From Rhodospirillales bacterium (GTDB lineage Bacteria; Pseudomonadota; Alphaproteobacteria; Rhodospirillales; Magnetospirillaceae), in contig JAATGN010000023.1 of the NCBI GenBank assembly GCA_015654615.1, positions 1 to 34,114 of the forward strand: DNA of 34,114 nt, written 5' to 3'. Position numbers and translations under genes: made by a program. Below, one piece after another: positions 19,550 through 30,526 of the stretch. How positions within the stretch are numbered: position 1 is the first letter of the stretch; each line of letters opens with the position of its first letter. Under the pieces are notes generated by a model. That model made no database searches. It had not been told where the DNA came from and worked only from the letters and a program-made list of their open reading frames with translations.

Positions 19550-19609
19550 TGCTCTTCATCATCCGTCGTCCGTCATCCCGGGACGCGGGCGCCACGGGCC
19601 CCGGCCCCG

Positions 19610-20505
19610 TCATCGTTCATGAGCCTCCGTCCGCAACCGCAACCGCGCGCCGGCCTTGCCGAAAATCCCCGGCGAACGGATCTGAATCACCGCGACGCCG
19701 ACCAGGGTCAGCGCGCCGCCCGCCAATTTGTGCCATCCCAGCGGTTCGCCCAGCAAGAGGACTCCCGAGGCGACGCCGACGATGGGGTTGAGCAGGGTGA
19801 AGGGGACCACCTTGTTGACCGGATAGCGGGTGATCAGCCGGCACCATAGGCTGTAGCCGATCAGCGAGGCGCCCACGGCGGTATAGGCGACGGCGCCCCA
19901 CCCCCGCCATCCGGCGCCCTGCAGGCTTTCCATCTGGTTGCTTTCGAACAGAAGGGAGAGCATCAGCAGCTGCGGCAATCCCATCAGGGCCATCCAGCCG
20001 GTCAAGGTCAGGGGATTGATCGCCCCGATGCTCTTGATCACCACATTGGCCAGCGCCCAGGCGACCGAGCATCCCACCGCCATCGCCAGGGCGATGGGAT
20101 CGGGATGGTGCGGTTCGCCGGCCAGCAGGGCGACGCCGAGATAGGCCAGGGTCATGCCGAGGAAACCCCGGCGGCCCAGCTTTTCGCCGTAAAAAAAGGC
20201 GGCGACGACCGCCGAGAAAGGCACGGTCAATTGCACGGCGATCGAGGCGCTGGCGGCATCCATTTTGCGGAGCGCGATGAACAGCAGGCCGAAATGTCCG
20301 GCCCCCAGCAGCAGGGCCATCAGGGCGATCAGCCACAGCTTGCCGCGCGGCCGGCGGGTGAAGGGCACCACGAGGGCGGCCACGACGGCGAAACGCAACG
20401 CGGTCAGCAGCAAGGGCGGAATCTCGGTGACGCCCACCTTGACGACGACGAAATTGAAACCCCAGGCGAAGACCACGATCACGGCGCACAGGGTGTCCTT
20501 CCATG

Positions 20506-20509
<4 letters not shown>
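19610..20509 (-). CDS. EamA/DMT-family transporter
   Basis: Inner-membrane exporter of the drug/metabolite transporter superfamily. 299 residues with ten predicted membrane segments arranged as two EamA repeats: the first from VIVVFAWGFNFVVVKVGV to LGVALLAGE (1-131), the second from ALAMAVGCSVAWALANVVI to LTLVGVAVIQI. Each repeat ends in the typical GE motif region (FYGEKLGRRGFLGM and LLGEPLGWHKLAGG). The closest named group is the amino-acid-metabolite exporter type, but the substrate cannot be read from sequence. ATG 20509 overlaps the uup stop as ATGA, so it is co-translated with uup. The C-terminus is basic. Confidence 0.9.
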
Positions 20510-22313
<1,804 letters not shown>

Positions 22314-22314
<1 letters not shown>

Positions 22315-23066
22315 CAGGCTTCTCCCCGTTCGCTGCGGATGCGGTCATAGGCGGCGTTGATGGCCGCCATCTTCTTGGTGGCGAAATCGATGTGATCCCC
22401 CGTCTGGCCCTTCGCCATCAAAGTGTCCGGATGATATTCGCGGGTCAGCCGGCGCCAGGCCGCCTTGACCTCGGTCAGCGGGGCGCTGCGGGCGACGCCC
22501 AGCACCGTATAGGGATCGGCCTCGCCCATGTCGGCATAACGCGCGGCAAAGGACCGTCCGGCAAACCCGAAAAGGGTGGCGACGCGATGCAGAAAGACTT
22601 GTTCCTCGGGTTTCAGCGGGCCGTCGGCCAGGGCGATGCGATGCAGCGATTCCAGAATGCCGGCCCGCACCGAAGGTTCGGAAGAAAACGTATCGGCCAG
22701 GCGCCGGGCATGGATCTCATACCCCCTGGCGTCGCGTTTGGCTTCGTCGTAAAGGGCGGCGATGCCGGCCCGCTGCGCCGGCGGAATGGAAAATTCCGCC
22801 TTGAAGGCGTCGACCTCTTCGCGGACCACCGCGCCGTCGACCTTGGCCAGCTTGGCGGCCAGATTGACCACGGAGGTGGAAAACACCCGCTGGCGTTCCG
22901 CCGCGTCGGCCTTCGCCCAGATCGGGCCGCCTTTCCTGCCCCGCCGCTTGGCGGCGAGCAGCCGCAGATCGACCCAATGGCCGACGACGACGCCCAGCAC
23001 GGCGCCCAGCACGCCATGGCCGAGAGCGAATCCCAGCATGGCTCCGATGATTTTGCCCCAATACAT
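22314..23066 (-). CDS. djlA: DjlA-like membrane-anchored J-domain protein (TerB-like + DnaJ)
   Basis: Co-chaperone of DnaK anchored in the inner membrane. 250 residues: a short N-terminal membrane segment rich in Gly (IIGAMLGFALGHGVLGAVLGVVVG), a central TerB-like helical domain (about 60-175, with the repeated acidic pattern AKVDGAVVREEVDAF and ALADGPLKPEEQVF), and a C-terminal J domain (about 185-250) with the essential HPD tripeptide (EYHPDTLMAKG). This order is that of DjlA. It is the first gene of a minus-strand operon with uup and the EamA exporter. The 254 bp upstream are shared with the divergent cytochrome operon; I see no clear operator there. Confidence 0.9.
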
Positions 23067-23320
23067 GGCGTCTGCCTACAACGCCCCGGCAGCGAAGGCA
23101 AGGGCGGAACTGAGAAGGGGGCGGGCGTGTTGGGACGGGGTGAACCTTCGGATCAGCCGTTTCGAATAATTTTCGCCGGCCGCGCTGACAGGACCCGGCG
23201 GCGCCACCACATTCCAGCAAACGATCGGCGGCCGGCGCTTTAGGCTCGGCCGCCGGTCAAACGAGGGCATCGTCTCCCCCATGCACGCTCTTCGGTTTCC
23301 GGACATCGCGGGCAGACATC

Positions 23321-24574
23321 ATGGCGCATAAAGGGCGAATCGCCGGCCTCCTCCTCCTCGCCGTGGCGGCCGCTGCCGCGGCCGGGACGGCGCTGGTGTG
23401 GAAACCCGCCATCGCGCCGGTCGCGCCGCCGGCGCCGGGAATTTTCACCCCCGATGCCGTGGCGCAAGGCGCCGTCCTCGCCGCGGTCGGCGATTGCGCG
23501 GTCTGCCACACCGCCGCCCATGGCCGGCCCTTGGCCGGCGGCCGGCCGCTGCCGACGCCCTTCGGGACGATCTATGCGACCAACATCACGCCGGACGGCG
23601 AAACGGGCATCGGCCTATGGTCGGAGGAGGCCTTTCGCCGCGCCATGCGCGACGGCATCGACCGCAGCGGGCGGCATCTCTATCCCGCCTTTCCCTATCC
23701 GCATTTCACCCGCGCCACCGATCCGGATATCGCGGCGATTTACGCCTTTTTGATGACGCGGCCGGTGGTGCAGGCCAAGACCCCGGCCAATGCGCTGCCG
23801 TTCCCGCTGAACGTGCGGGCGACGATCGCCAGCTGGAACCTGCTGTTCCTTCGTCCCCGGGCCTGGCAGCCCGATCCCCGGCAAAGCGCCGAATGGAACC
23901 GCGGGGCCTATCTGGCCGACGCCGTCGGCCATTGCGGCGCCTGTCACACCTCGCACAATGGATTGGGCGCCGAGCACGACTCCAGAGGATTGGACGGCGG
24001 CGAGGCCGAGGGCTGGGATGCGCCGGCCCTGCAGGCCGCCTCGCCGGCCGGCACGCCCTGGACCGTCGAGGCCCTCGAGGGTTATCTGCGCCACGGCTTC
24101 GCCGCCCGGCACGGCGCGGCGGCCGGTCCGATGGGGCCGGTGACGCAGCAACTGGCCCGGGTGCCGGACCAGGACGTCCGGGCGATCGCCGTCTATGTCG
24201 CCTCGATGATGCCGAAGGCGCCGGCGGCGTCGGTCAAGACGCCCGGCACGGCCGCCGACAATGCCGTCTTCGCCGGGGCGTGCGGCGGCTGCCACGGGCC
24301 GGATGCGCCGATGACGCGGGGCGGGGCGCCGTCGCTGGCCTTGAGTTCGGTGGTCAACGCGCCGTCGCCGCGCGACGCCATCCAGATGATCCTGCACGGC
24401 ATTCCCTGGCGCGAGGGACAGGCCGGACCCTACATGCCGGGCTTCGCCGCCGTGCTGTCGGACCGCCAGGTGGCCGATCTCGTGCAATATCTGCGGGCGC
24501 GTTTCAGCAATGGCCCCGCCTGGACGGATATCGAAAGCCAGGTGCGACGCGCCCGGCGGGACGGAGGCGCCTAG
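23321..24574 (+). CDS. Triheme cytochrome c subunit of a molybdenum hydroxylase
   Basis: Exported c-type cytochrome that takes electrons from the molybdenum/iron-sulfur subunits to the respiratory chain. 417 residues: N-terminal hydrophobic signal or anchor (IAGLLLLAVAAAAAAGTALVW), then three haem sites CAVCH (59-63), CGACH (205-209) and CGGCH (321-325). Distal Met candidates lie in the usual downstream loops. The layout matches the cytochrome subunit of membrane-bound alcohol and aldehyde dehydrogenases (AdhB-like), here paired with an isoquinoline-oxidoreductase-type enzyme. It is the first gene of a plus-strand operon; the next start lies 2 nt after its stop. ATG 23321 is preferred, although its ribosome-binding site is weak. 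Confidence 0.92.
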   Translation: MAHKGRIAGLLLLAVAAAAAAGTALVWKPAIAPVAPPAPGIFTPDAVAQGAVLAAVGDCAVCHTAAHGRPLAGGRPLPTPFGTIYATNITPDGETGIGLWSEEAFRRAMRDGIDRSGRHLYPAFPYPHFTRATDPDIAAIYAFLMTRPVVQAKTPANALPFPLNVRATIASWNLLFLRPRAWQPDPRQSAEWNRGAYLADAVGHCGACHTSHNGLGAEHDSRGLDGGEAEGWDAPALQAASPAGTPWTVEALEGYLRHGFAARHGAAAGPMGPVTQQLARVPDQDVRAIAVYVASMMPKAPAASVKTPGTAADNAVFAGACGGCHGPDAPMTRGGAPSLALSSVVNAPSPRDAIQMILHGIPWREGQAGPYMPGFAAVLSDRQVADLVQYLRARFSNGPAWTDIESQVRRARRDGGA

Positions 24575-24576
24575 AA

Positions 24577-25047
24577 ATGATCACCCTTACGGTCAACGGC
24601 CGGCAACATGATGTCGAGGCAGCGCCGGACACGCCGCTGCTCTATGTGCTGCGCGACGATCTGCGGCTGAACGGCGCCAAATTCGGCTGCGGGCTCGGGC
24701 AATGCGGGGCCTGCACGGTGATGCTGGACGGCAAGGCGGTGTTTTCCTGCCTGACGCCGATCGCGCTGTTGGCCGGGCGGCAGATCAAGACCATCGAGGG
24801 GCTCGGCACGGAAGCGGCGCCCGGCCTGCTCCAGCGCGCCTTCATCGAGGAGCAGGCGGCGCAATGCGGCTATTGCATCGCCGGCATGGTGATGCGGGCG
24901 CAGGCATTGCTGGAACGCAATCCCTCGCCGTCCGAGGAGCAGATTCGCGACGAAATGACCCCGAACTTGTGTCGCTGCGGCACGCATATGCGCATCCTGC
25001 GGGCCGTCCGCCGCGCCGCGCGGTCGATGGCGCGGGCCGCATCATGA
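24577..25047 (+). CDS. [2Fe-2S] subunit of a molybdenum hydroxylase (IorA-like)
   Basis: Small electron-transfer subunit of the xanthine oxidase family. 156 residues with two [2Fe-2S] clusters: a plant-ferredoxin-type N-terminal domain with Cys38, Cys43, Cys46 and Cys58 (GCGLGQCGACTVML, then FSCLT), and a helical C-terminal domain with Cys97/Cys100 (CGYC) and Cys132/Cys134 (LCRCG). It is closest to isoquinoline 1-oxidoreductase alpha subunit and membrane-bound aldehyde dehydrogenase small subunits. It has no signal peptide and is probably exported by riding with the Tat-dependent large subunit encoded next. The ATG is 2 nt after the cytochrome stop; its stop overlaps the next gene as ATGA. 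It appears only inside a longer shadow ORF in the track. Confidence 0.93.
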   Translation: MITLTVNGRQHDVEAAPDTPLLYVLRDDLRLNGAKFGCGLGQCGACTVMLDGKAVFSCLTPIALLAGRQIKTIEGLGTEAAPGLLQRAFIEEQAAQCGYCIAGMVMRAQALLERNPSPSEEQIRDEMTPNLCRCGTHMRILRAVRRAARSMARAAS

Positions 25048-27299
25048 CGGCGCCGCGGACCTCCCCGGGACTGTCGCGCCGCGCCTTTCTCGCCGGCGGC
25101 GGCGGGCTGGTCGTCTCCTTCTCGCTGGCCGGCCGGCCCATGGCGCAGGAGGAGACCGCCGCGCCGTCGTCGCCGGCCGCCGGGGCGGCGGCGCTGCCCG
25201 GCAGCCTCGCCCAGACGCCGATGCTCGATGCCTGGATCAAGGTGGACGCCGCCGGGCAGGTCTCGGTGTTCACCGGCAAGGCGGAACTGGGCCAGGGATT
25301 GCGCACCGCGGTGATCCAACTGGCCGCCGAGCAATTGAGCCTGCCGCCGGAGCGCATCCGGCTCGTCACCGCCGACACCGGCCTCACGCCGAACGAGGGG
25401 TTCACCGCCGGCAGCCATTCGATGCAGGACAGCGGCACCGCCATCTTCAACGCGGCCGGCCAGGTGCGCGCGCTGCTGGTGGAGGCGGCCGCCCGGCAAT
25501 TCGGTCTGCCGCCCGAGCAACTGACGGCCGAGGGCGGCGCGGTGTTCGCCCCGGACGGGCGCAGCCTCGGCTATGGGCCGCTGGCCGCCGGATCGTCGCT
25601 GCATGTCGCCGCCCGGCCGGCCACCGGGCTGGGGGACCCGAAGAGCTATCGGGTCATCGGGACCTCGCTGCCGCGCGTCGATATCCCGGCCAAGGTGACC
25701 GGCGGCGTCGCCTATATCCAGGACATGCGCCTGCCCGGCATGCTGCACGCCCGCGTGGTCCGCCAACCCAGCCCCGGCGCGATATTGACGACGGTGGACG
25801 CCGCCGCCGTCGAACGGCTGCCCGGCGTCGTCAAGGTGGTGCGCGACGGCGACTATCTGGCGGTGGTGGCCGAACGGGAATGGCAGGCGGTCCGCGCCTG
25901 GCGCGCCCTGTCGGCGGCGGCCGAATGGAGCGAGAGCGCCGAATTGCCGGAACAGGCCTCGGTGCATGACACCCTGCGGGCCCTGCCGGCCCGCGACATC
26001 GAGGTGCTGACCTGGACGGCCCCGGCCGGCCGGCCGGTCAAGCGGCTGCGGGCGCGTTTCACCAAGCCCTACCTCATGCATGGCGCGATCGGTCCGTCCT
26101 GCGCGCTGGCGCAATTCGCAGACGACGGCGTGACGGTGTGGACGCACACCCAGGGCGTCTATCCGCAGCGCGGCGCGCTCGCCGAACTGCTGCGGTTGCC
26201 GCCGGAAAAGGTGCGCTGCATCCATGTCGCCGGGTCCGGCTGCTACGGCCATAACGGCGCCGACGACGTGGCCGCCGACGCGGCGCTGATCGCCCGCGCC
26301 CTGCCGGGGCGCCCGATCCGGGTGCAATGGATGCGCGAACAGGAAAACACCGCCGAACCCTTCGGCCCGGCGATGATCGCCGAGGCCCGGGCGGCCTTGG
26401 ATGCCGACGGCAACATCGTCGCCTGGGACTACGAGGTGTGGAGCAACACGCACAATATGCGGCCGGTCAAGGGCGGGATGTTCCTGCAAAACGCCGCCCT
26501 GCCCGAGCCGCTGCCGGTGCCGCCGCCGGCCCCGATTCCGATGCCGGAGGGCGGCGGCGACCGCAACAGCAATCCGCTCTACGCCTTTCCGAACGCGCAT
26601 GTCGTCTATCACTTCCTGCCCGGCATGCCGCTCCGCGTCTCGGCCATGCGCTCCTTGGGCGCCTATCACAACATCTTCGCCATCGAAAGCTTCATGGACG
26701 AACTGGCCGAGGCGGCCGGGGCCGATCCGGTGGAATTCCGTCTACGCCATATGAAGGATACGCGGGCCCGCGCGGTGATCCAGGCGGCGGCCGACCATTT
26801 CGGCTGGTCGAAGGGAGCGTCTTCGCAGCCGGGGCAGGGCCGCGGCTTCGCCTTCGCGCGCTACAAGAACCTGGGCGCCTATTGCGCCGTGGCGCTCGAT
26901 CTGACCGTCGAGCATGAAACCGGCCGCGTGCAGATCGGTCGGGTGGTGGCGGCGGTGGACAGCGGGCAGCCGATCAATCCCGACGGCATCCGCAACCAGA
27001 TCGAAGGGGCCATCGTCCAGTCTTCCAGCTGGACGCTTTTCGAGCAGGTGACCTTCGACCGCCGCCACATCACCAGCGCCGACTGGAGCGGCTATCCCAT
27101 CCTGCGGTTTCCCGCCGTGCCGGCCAGCGTCGAGGTCCATATCATGGAGCGTCCCGGCCTGCCCTTCCTCGGCACCGGGGAGGCCGGGCAGGGTCCGACC
27201 GCGGCGGCCATCGCCAACGCCCTGCGGCAGGCCGCCGGCGTCCGGCTGCGCGACCTGCCGCTGTCGCAGTCCCGGGTGAAGGCGGCGATCGGCGTATAG
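25044..27299 (+). CDS. Molybdopterin-binding subunit of a molybdenum hydroxylase (IorB-like), Tat-exported
   Basis: Catalytic subunit that hydroxylates or oxidises an aldehyde or N-heterocycle at a molybdopterin cytosine dinucleotide cofactor. 751 residues. The N-terminus has a twin-arginine signal (LSRRAFLAGGGGLVVSFSLAG, 10-30), so it works in the periplasm. Cofactor regions include FTGKAELGQGLRTAVIQLAAEQ, GFTAGSHSMQDSGTAIFNAAG, GAYHNIFAIESFMDELAEAAGADP and, near the C-terminus, LGTGEAGQGPTAAAIANAL, where the Glu is the conserved catalytic base. It overlaps the [2Fe-2S] gene (ATGA). The substrate cannot be told from sequence. No XdhC or MobA maturation gene adjoins. The ORF-track extension before 25044 is shadow. 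Confidence 0.92.
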   Translation: MTAPRTSPGLSRRAFLAGGGGLVVSFSLAGRPMAQEETAAPSSPAAGAAALPGSLAQTPMLDAWIKVDAAGQVSVFTGKAELGQGLRTAVIQLAAEQLSLPPERIRLVTADTGLTPNEGFTAGSHSMQDSGTAIFNAAGQVRALLVEAAARQFGLPPEQLTAEGGAVFAPDGRSLGYGPLAAGSSLHVAARPATGLGDPKSYRVIGTSLPRVDIPAKVTGGVAYIQDMRLPGMLHARVVRQPSPGAILTTVDAAAVERLPGVVKVVRDGDYLAVVAEREWQAVRAWRALSAAAEWSESAELPEQASVHDTLRALPARDIEVLTWTAPAGRPVKRLRARFTKPYLMHGAIGPSCALAQFADDGVTVWTHTQGVYPQRGALAELLRLPPEKVRCIHVAGSGCYGHNGADDVAADAALIARALPGRPIRVQWMREQENTAEPFGPAMIAEARAALDADGNIVAWDYEVWSNTHNMRPVKGGMFLQNAALPEPLPVPPPAPIPMPEGGGDRNSNPLYAFPNAHVVYHFLPGMPLRVSAMRSLGAYHNIFAIESFMDELAEAAGADPVEFRLRHMKDTRARAVIQAAADHFGWSKGASSQPGQGRGFAFARYKNLGAYCAVALDLTVEHETGRVQIGRVVAAVDSGQPINPDGIRNQIEGAIVQSSSWTLFEQVTFDRRHITSADWSGYPILRFPAVPASVEVHIMERPGLPFLGTGEAGQGPTAAAIANALRQAAGVRLRDLPLSQSRVKAAIGV

Positions 27300-27312
27300 C
27301 GGAAAAACCCTC

Positions 27313-27437
27313 AGTGGCACCGGCCTCCGTGCCGGTGTCCGCCGCCCTGCGGCGGAAAATTTCCTTCAAGATCGGTCCATTGGTCGCTCTGGCGCGGCCG
27401 GCTTCGCCGGCACACCGGCAGGGACGCCGGTGCCACT
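27313..27437. repeat. Hairpin array with outer inverted repeat (REP/BIME-like)
   Basis: The outer arms AGTGGCACCGGC...GCCGGTGT (27313-27338) and its inverted copy (27411-27437) match over about 26 bp with two mismatches. Each arm is itself a hairpin (CACCGGC/GCCGGTG). Between them are TCCGCCGC-CCT-GCGGCGGA and GCCGGC-TTC-GCCGGC. The array lies between the convergent molybdopterin-subunit and FkbM genes, where it could stop transcription from both sides or stabilise mRNA ends. No T-runs follow, so it is not a standard intrinsic terminator. Confidence 0.7.
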
Positions 27438-27510
27438 CTGAAATTATTTCACAGGCTCGGACGCCCGCGCTCCCGATCTCTCCCCGGGCCCCCTGTGTCG
27501 GATTTTACCC

Positions 27511-28347
27511 CTATCGCGTCGTCTGGCCGTTCTGCCACCAATCGTCGGGTCCCGTCACCTTTTGGAAGCCGTTCATGACGATCTGCGTTTCGCTTGGAAC
27601 GCATAGGATATTGATCGAGACCGTGCTGCCGAATATGTCGTTTTTATTACGAAGATAATTCTCCGGATTGAACAGGCGGGGAAAATGCCACCACATGGCG
27701 TATCCCAGATCCTCTATGAGGCGGATGAGCCCGTTCGATTTTTCCTTTCTGTCATTCTCGACGTATAGAATCGGCCTGTGCCGGCCGATAAGCTGGCGGG
27801 CTCCTTCCAGAACCTCGGACTCCATTCCCTCGACGTCGACCTTGAGCAGGCGGAGGGACGGCAAATTCAAGGAATCGAGGGGCGTCACGGCGACCTCCTC
27901 GCCCATCCGCACGTCGTTCAGGGATATGCCGCCGAAGTTGCCTTCGGCCGCATAGTCGAGAGGCGGGACCTTGAGCGTGCCGGCACGGCGGCCGGCGGCA
28001 GCGTGATGGGTGCGGACGTTGAAAAGCTCGTTCATCGCCACGTTGGCGCAAAGCAGCTGGAAGATGACCCGTTGCGGTTCGAAGGCGAGCACGGCTCCGC
28101 CGGGGCCGACCAATCTGGCGAGATGAACGGTATGGGCGCCGATATTGGCGCCCACCTCGACGACGACGTCGTTCGGCTTGACGATTTGTTCGAAGATTTG
28201 CGCTTCCAGTTCGCTGAACTCGCCATAAAGGTCCAGCGACCGTCCGACGTAGAGGTCGCGCTTCAGGAAGAGCATTCTTCCGTGACGGCATTCCTTGATC
28301 GCGGTCACGGGCTGCTGCGCTGTCATCCGATGATCCATGCTGGTCAT
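27511..28347 (-). CDS. FkbM-family SAM-dependent methyltransferase
   Basis: Class I methyltransferase of the FkbM family, whose members usually O-methylate sugars or polyketides. 278 residues: SAM-binding motif I VVEVGANIGAHTVHLARL (about 62-79), acidic motif II AFEPQRVIFQLLCANV, motif LLKVDVEGMESEVLEGARQL, typical of the family, and a C-terminal region rich in Asn, Trp and Phe. Base composition is visibly less GC-rich than neighbouring genes (for example the stretch around 27620-27670), and no glycan or polyketide cluster adjoins, so recent transfer is likely. Start taken at ATG 28347; ATG 28338 is possible. Substrate unknown. Confidence 0.85.
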   Translation of the reverse strand: MTSMDHRMTAQQPVTAIKECRHGRMLFLKRDLYVGRSLDLYGEFSELEAQIFEQIVKPNDVVVEVGANIGAHTVHLARLVGPGGAVLAFEPQRVIFQLLCANVAMNELFNVRTHHAAAGRRAGTLKVPPLDYAAEGNFGGISLNDVRMGEEVAVTPLDSLNLPSLRLLKVDVEGMESEVLEGARQLIGRHRPILYVENDRKEKSNGLIRLIEDLGYAMWWHFPRLFNPENYLRNKNDIFGSTVSINILCVPSETQIVMNGFQKVTGPDDWWQNGQTTR

Positions 28348-28380
28348 GAGATAGTCCGGTGCCGGGTCACTCTACCGCCA

Positions 28381-29721
28381 TCAACCGGCGGCCGGCCTTT
28401 TTTTTCGGGGGGACAGGCCGGGCCGGCGCGATTGCGTGGTGTGCTGGGTGTAGAATTTCTGGGTGCCGTGCTTGCGCCCGGCCCGCACGCCTTCACCGCC
28501 CGCGAGGCCGGTTCCGGCCGGTTGCCAGTTGGGGATCAGGTGATGTTTGCCGGGTCCGATCAGATCGGCGCGGCCCATCCGCTTCAGGGCCTCGCGCAGG
28601 ATCGGCCAGTTCTCGGCGTCGTGATAGCGCAGGAAGGCCTTGTGCAGCCGGCGCTGGGTCAGCCCCTTGGCCGAAAACACCTCTTCCGAGCCGCTGCGCC
28701 GCACCGGCCGCAAGGGATTGCGTCCGCTGTGATACATGGCGGCCGACAGCGACATCGGCGAGGGCAGGAAGGTCTGCACCTGGTCGGCCCGATAGCCGTT
28801 CTTCTTCAGCCACAAGGCCAGGTTCATCATGTCTTCGTCGGTGGTGCCGGGGTGGGCGGCGATGAAATAGGGGATGAGGTAGAGTTCCTTGCCCGCCTCA
28901 CGGGCAAATTTGTCGAACATCGTCTTGAAGGCGTCATAGGTGCCGATGCCCGGCTTCATCATTTTCGACAGCGGTCCGGCCTCGGTGTGTTCGGGGGCGA
29001 TCTTCAGGTACCCGCCGACATGATGGGTGGCCAATTCCTTGACATAGGCCGGATTGCGCACCGCCAGGTCGTAGCGCAGGCCCGAGGCGATATGCACCTT
29101 CTTGATGCCGGGCAGGGCGCGGGCCTTGCGATAGAGCTCGATCAGCGGCGTATGGTCGGTGTTCAGATTCTTGCAGACGTCGGGATAGACGCAGGACGGC
29201 CGGCGGCAGAGGCTTTCCGTCTTCGGGTCCTTGCAGGCCAGGCGATACATATTGGCGGTGGGGCCGCCCAGATCGGAGACGATGCCGGTAAAGCCCCTGG
29301 TCTTGTCGCGGATGGTCTCCAGTTCCCTGAGGATCGAGCCTTCCGAGCGGTTCTGGATGATCCGTCCCTCGTGCTCGGTGATCGAACAGAAGGAACAGCC
29401 GCCGAAACAGCCGCGCATGATGTTGACCGAGAAGCGGATCATCTCCCAGGCGGCGATCTTCGCCTCGCCATAGGCCGGATGCGGCGCCCGGGCATAGGGC
29501 AGGTCGTAGACGCCGTCCATTTCCGGGGTGGTCAGCGGAATCGGCGGCGGATTGAGCCACAGTTCCTTGTTGCCGTGCCGCTGCACCAGGGGCCTGGCGT
29601 TGCCGGGATTGCTTTCCTGATGCAGCAGCCTGGAGGCGTGGGCATAGAGGACCCGGTCGTCCTTGACCTGTTCGAAGGAGGGCAGCCGAACCGCTGTTTT
29701 TTCCTTATGGAAAAGAGAGCC
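28381..29721 (-). CDS. ygiQ: YgiQ radical SAM protein, C-terminal part (gene split by frameshift)
   Basis: Radical SAM core and C-terminal part of the YgiQ family (UPF0313), whose function is not established. In this frame the family sequence resumes at [21 protein letters not shown] and continues through the cluster motif [19 protein letters not shown] (CxxxCxxC), [14 protein letters not shown]-like (here [14 protein letters not shown]), the cysteine-rich [12 protein letters not shown], and [15 protein letters not shown]. The frame stays open upstream to 29871, but those residues do not look like YgiQ and read as shadow of the N-terminal part. I set the boundary at 29721, where a +1 shift would join the two frames. 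No ribosome-binding site or start is convincing here. The basic tail ends [10 protein letters not shown]. Confidence 0.85.
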   Translation of the reverse strand, partial: GSLFHKEKTAVRLPSFEQVKDDRVLYAHASRLLHQESNPGNARPLVQRHGNKELWLNPPPIPLTTPEMDGVYDLPYARAPHPAYGEAKIAAWEMIRFSVNIMRGCFGGCSFCSITEHEGRIIQNRSEGSILRELETIRDKTRGFTGIVSDLGGPTANMYRLACKDPKTESLCRRPSCVYPDVCKNLNTDHTPLIELYRKARALPGIKKVHIASGLRYDLAVRNPAYVKELATHHVGGYLKIAPEHTEAGPLSKMMKPGIGTYDAFKTMFDKFAREAGKELYLIPYFIAAHPGTTDEDMMNLALWLKKNGYRADQVQTFLPSPMSLSAAMYHSGRNPLRPVRRSGSEEVFSAKGLTQRRLHKAFLRYHDAENWPILREALKRMGRADLIGPGKHHLIPNWQPAGTGLAGGEGVRAGRKHGTQKFYTQHTTQSRRPGLSPRKKRPAAG

Positions 29722-30505
29722 TTTGGCCGTGGCTCCCACTGAGGGATTTCTCCCTGATGCTTTCCCAACTGATGGCCGTTTCGTTGGGCTCGTCGGCGAG
29801 GTGGTCGCTGGCCAGCACGGTCCAATCCGCCGGGATGGCGTCGCGCAGGAAGGCGGTGCCGCGGATGTCATCGAGTTGCGCGATGGCTTCGCCTTTGGCC
29901 AGGCGGTGAGCGATGTCGACGATGGCCCGCTCGCCGTTGCCGAAGACCAGCAGATCGGCCCGGCTGTCGATCAGGACCGAACGGCGCACCTTGTCGGACC
30001 AGTAATCGTAATGGGCGATGCGGCGCAGCGAGGCCTCGATGCCGCCGATGACGACGGGCGTGTCGCGAAAGGCTTCGCGGCAGCGCTGGGAATAGACGAT
30101 GACGGCGCGGTCGGGGCGCTTTCCACCCTCGTCGTTCGGCGTATAGCTGTCGTTGTGGCGCAGCCGGCGATCCGAGGTATAGCGGTTGACCATCGAATCC
30201 ATATTGCCGGCGGTGACGCCGAAAAACAGATTGGGTTTGCCGAGCGCGGCAAAGGCTTGCGGATTGCTCCAATCCGGCTGGGCGATGATGCCGACGCGGA
30301 AGCCTTGCGCCTCCAGCACGCGGCCGATCACCGCCATGCCGAAGCTGGGATGGTCGACATAGGCGTCGCCGGTGACCACGATGATGTCGCAGCTGTCCCA
30401 GCCAAGTTCGTCCATCTCGGCCCGCGACATGGGCAGCATGGGGGCCGGGCCGAGACGATGCGCCCAGAAGCGGCGATAGCTGAAGATGGGCTTGGCGCTC
30501 TGCAT
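29705..30505 (-). CDS. ygiQ: YgiQ radical SAM protein, N-terminal part (ends early after frameshift)
   Basis: N-terminal B12-binding-like domain of Ygi[76 protein letters not shown], and [21 protein letters not shown]. 266 residues, then TAA at 29705-29707. Normal YgiQ proteins continue without break into the radical SAM core; here that core is in the frame one base ahead. A one-base insertion (or two-base deletion) in the linker after [16 protein letters not shown] would explain it. Alternatives are a sequencing error or true frameshifting. ATG 30505 lies just downstream of a 9-bp inverted repeat. Confidence 0.88.
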   Translation of the reverse strand: MQSAKPIFSYRRFWAHRLGPAPMLPMSRAEMDELGWDSCDIIVVTGDAYVDHPSFGMAVIGRVLEAQGFRVGIIAQPDWSNPQAFAALGKPNLFFGVTAGNMDSMVNRYTSDRRLRHNDSYTPNDEGGKRPDRAVIVYSQRCREAFRDTPVVIGGIEASLRRIAHYDYWSDKVRRSVLIDSRADLLVFGNGERAIVDIAHRLAKGEAIAQLDDIRGTAFLRDAIPADWTVLASDHLADEPNETAISWESIREKSLSGSHGQRLSFP

Positions 30506-30526
30506 GGCGCTGCTCGGTCCGTCCCT

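Noticed and set aside
19338-19613. ORFs inside the inverted-repeat element (minus 91 residues, plus 188 residues)
   Set aside because: Their sequence comes from the repeated CACGGACGGA units and shadows; no family features or ribosome-binding sites.
27300-27510. Standard intrinsic terminator after the molybdenum operon
   Set aside because: Many hairpins but no T-run after any of them; described as a repeat array instead.
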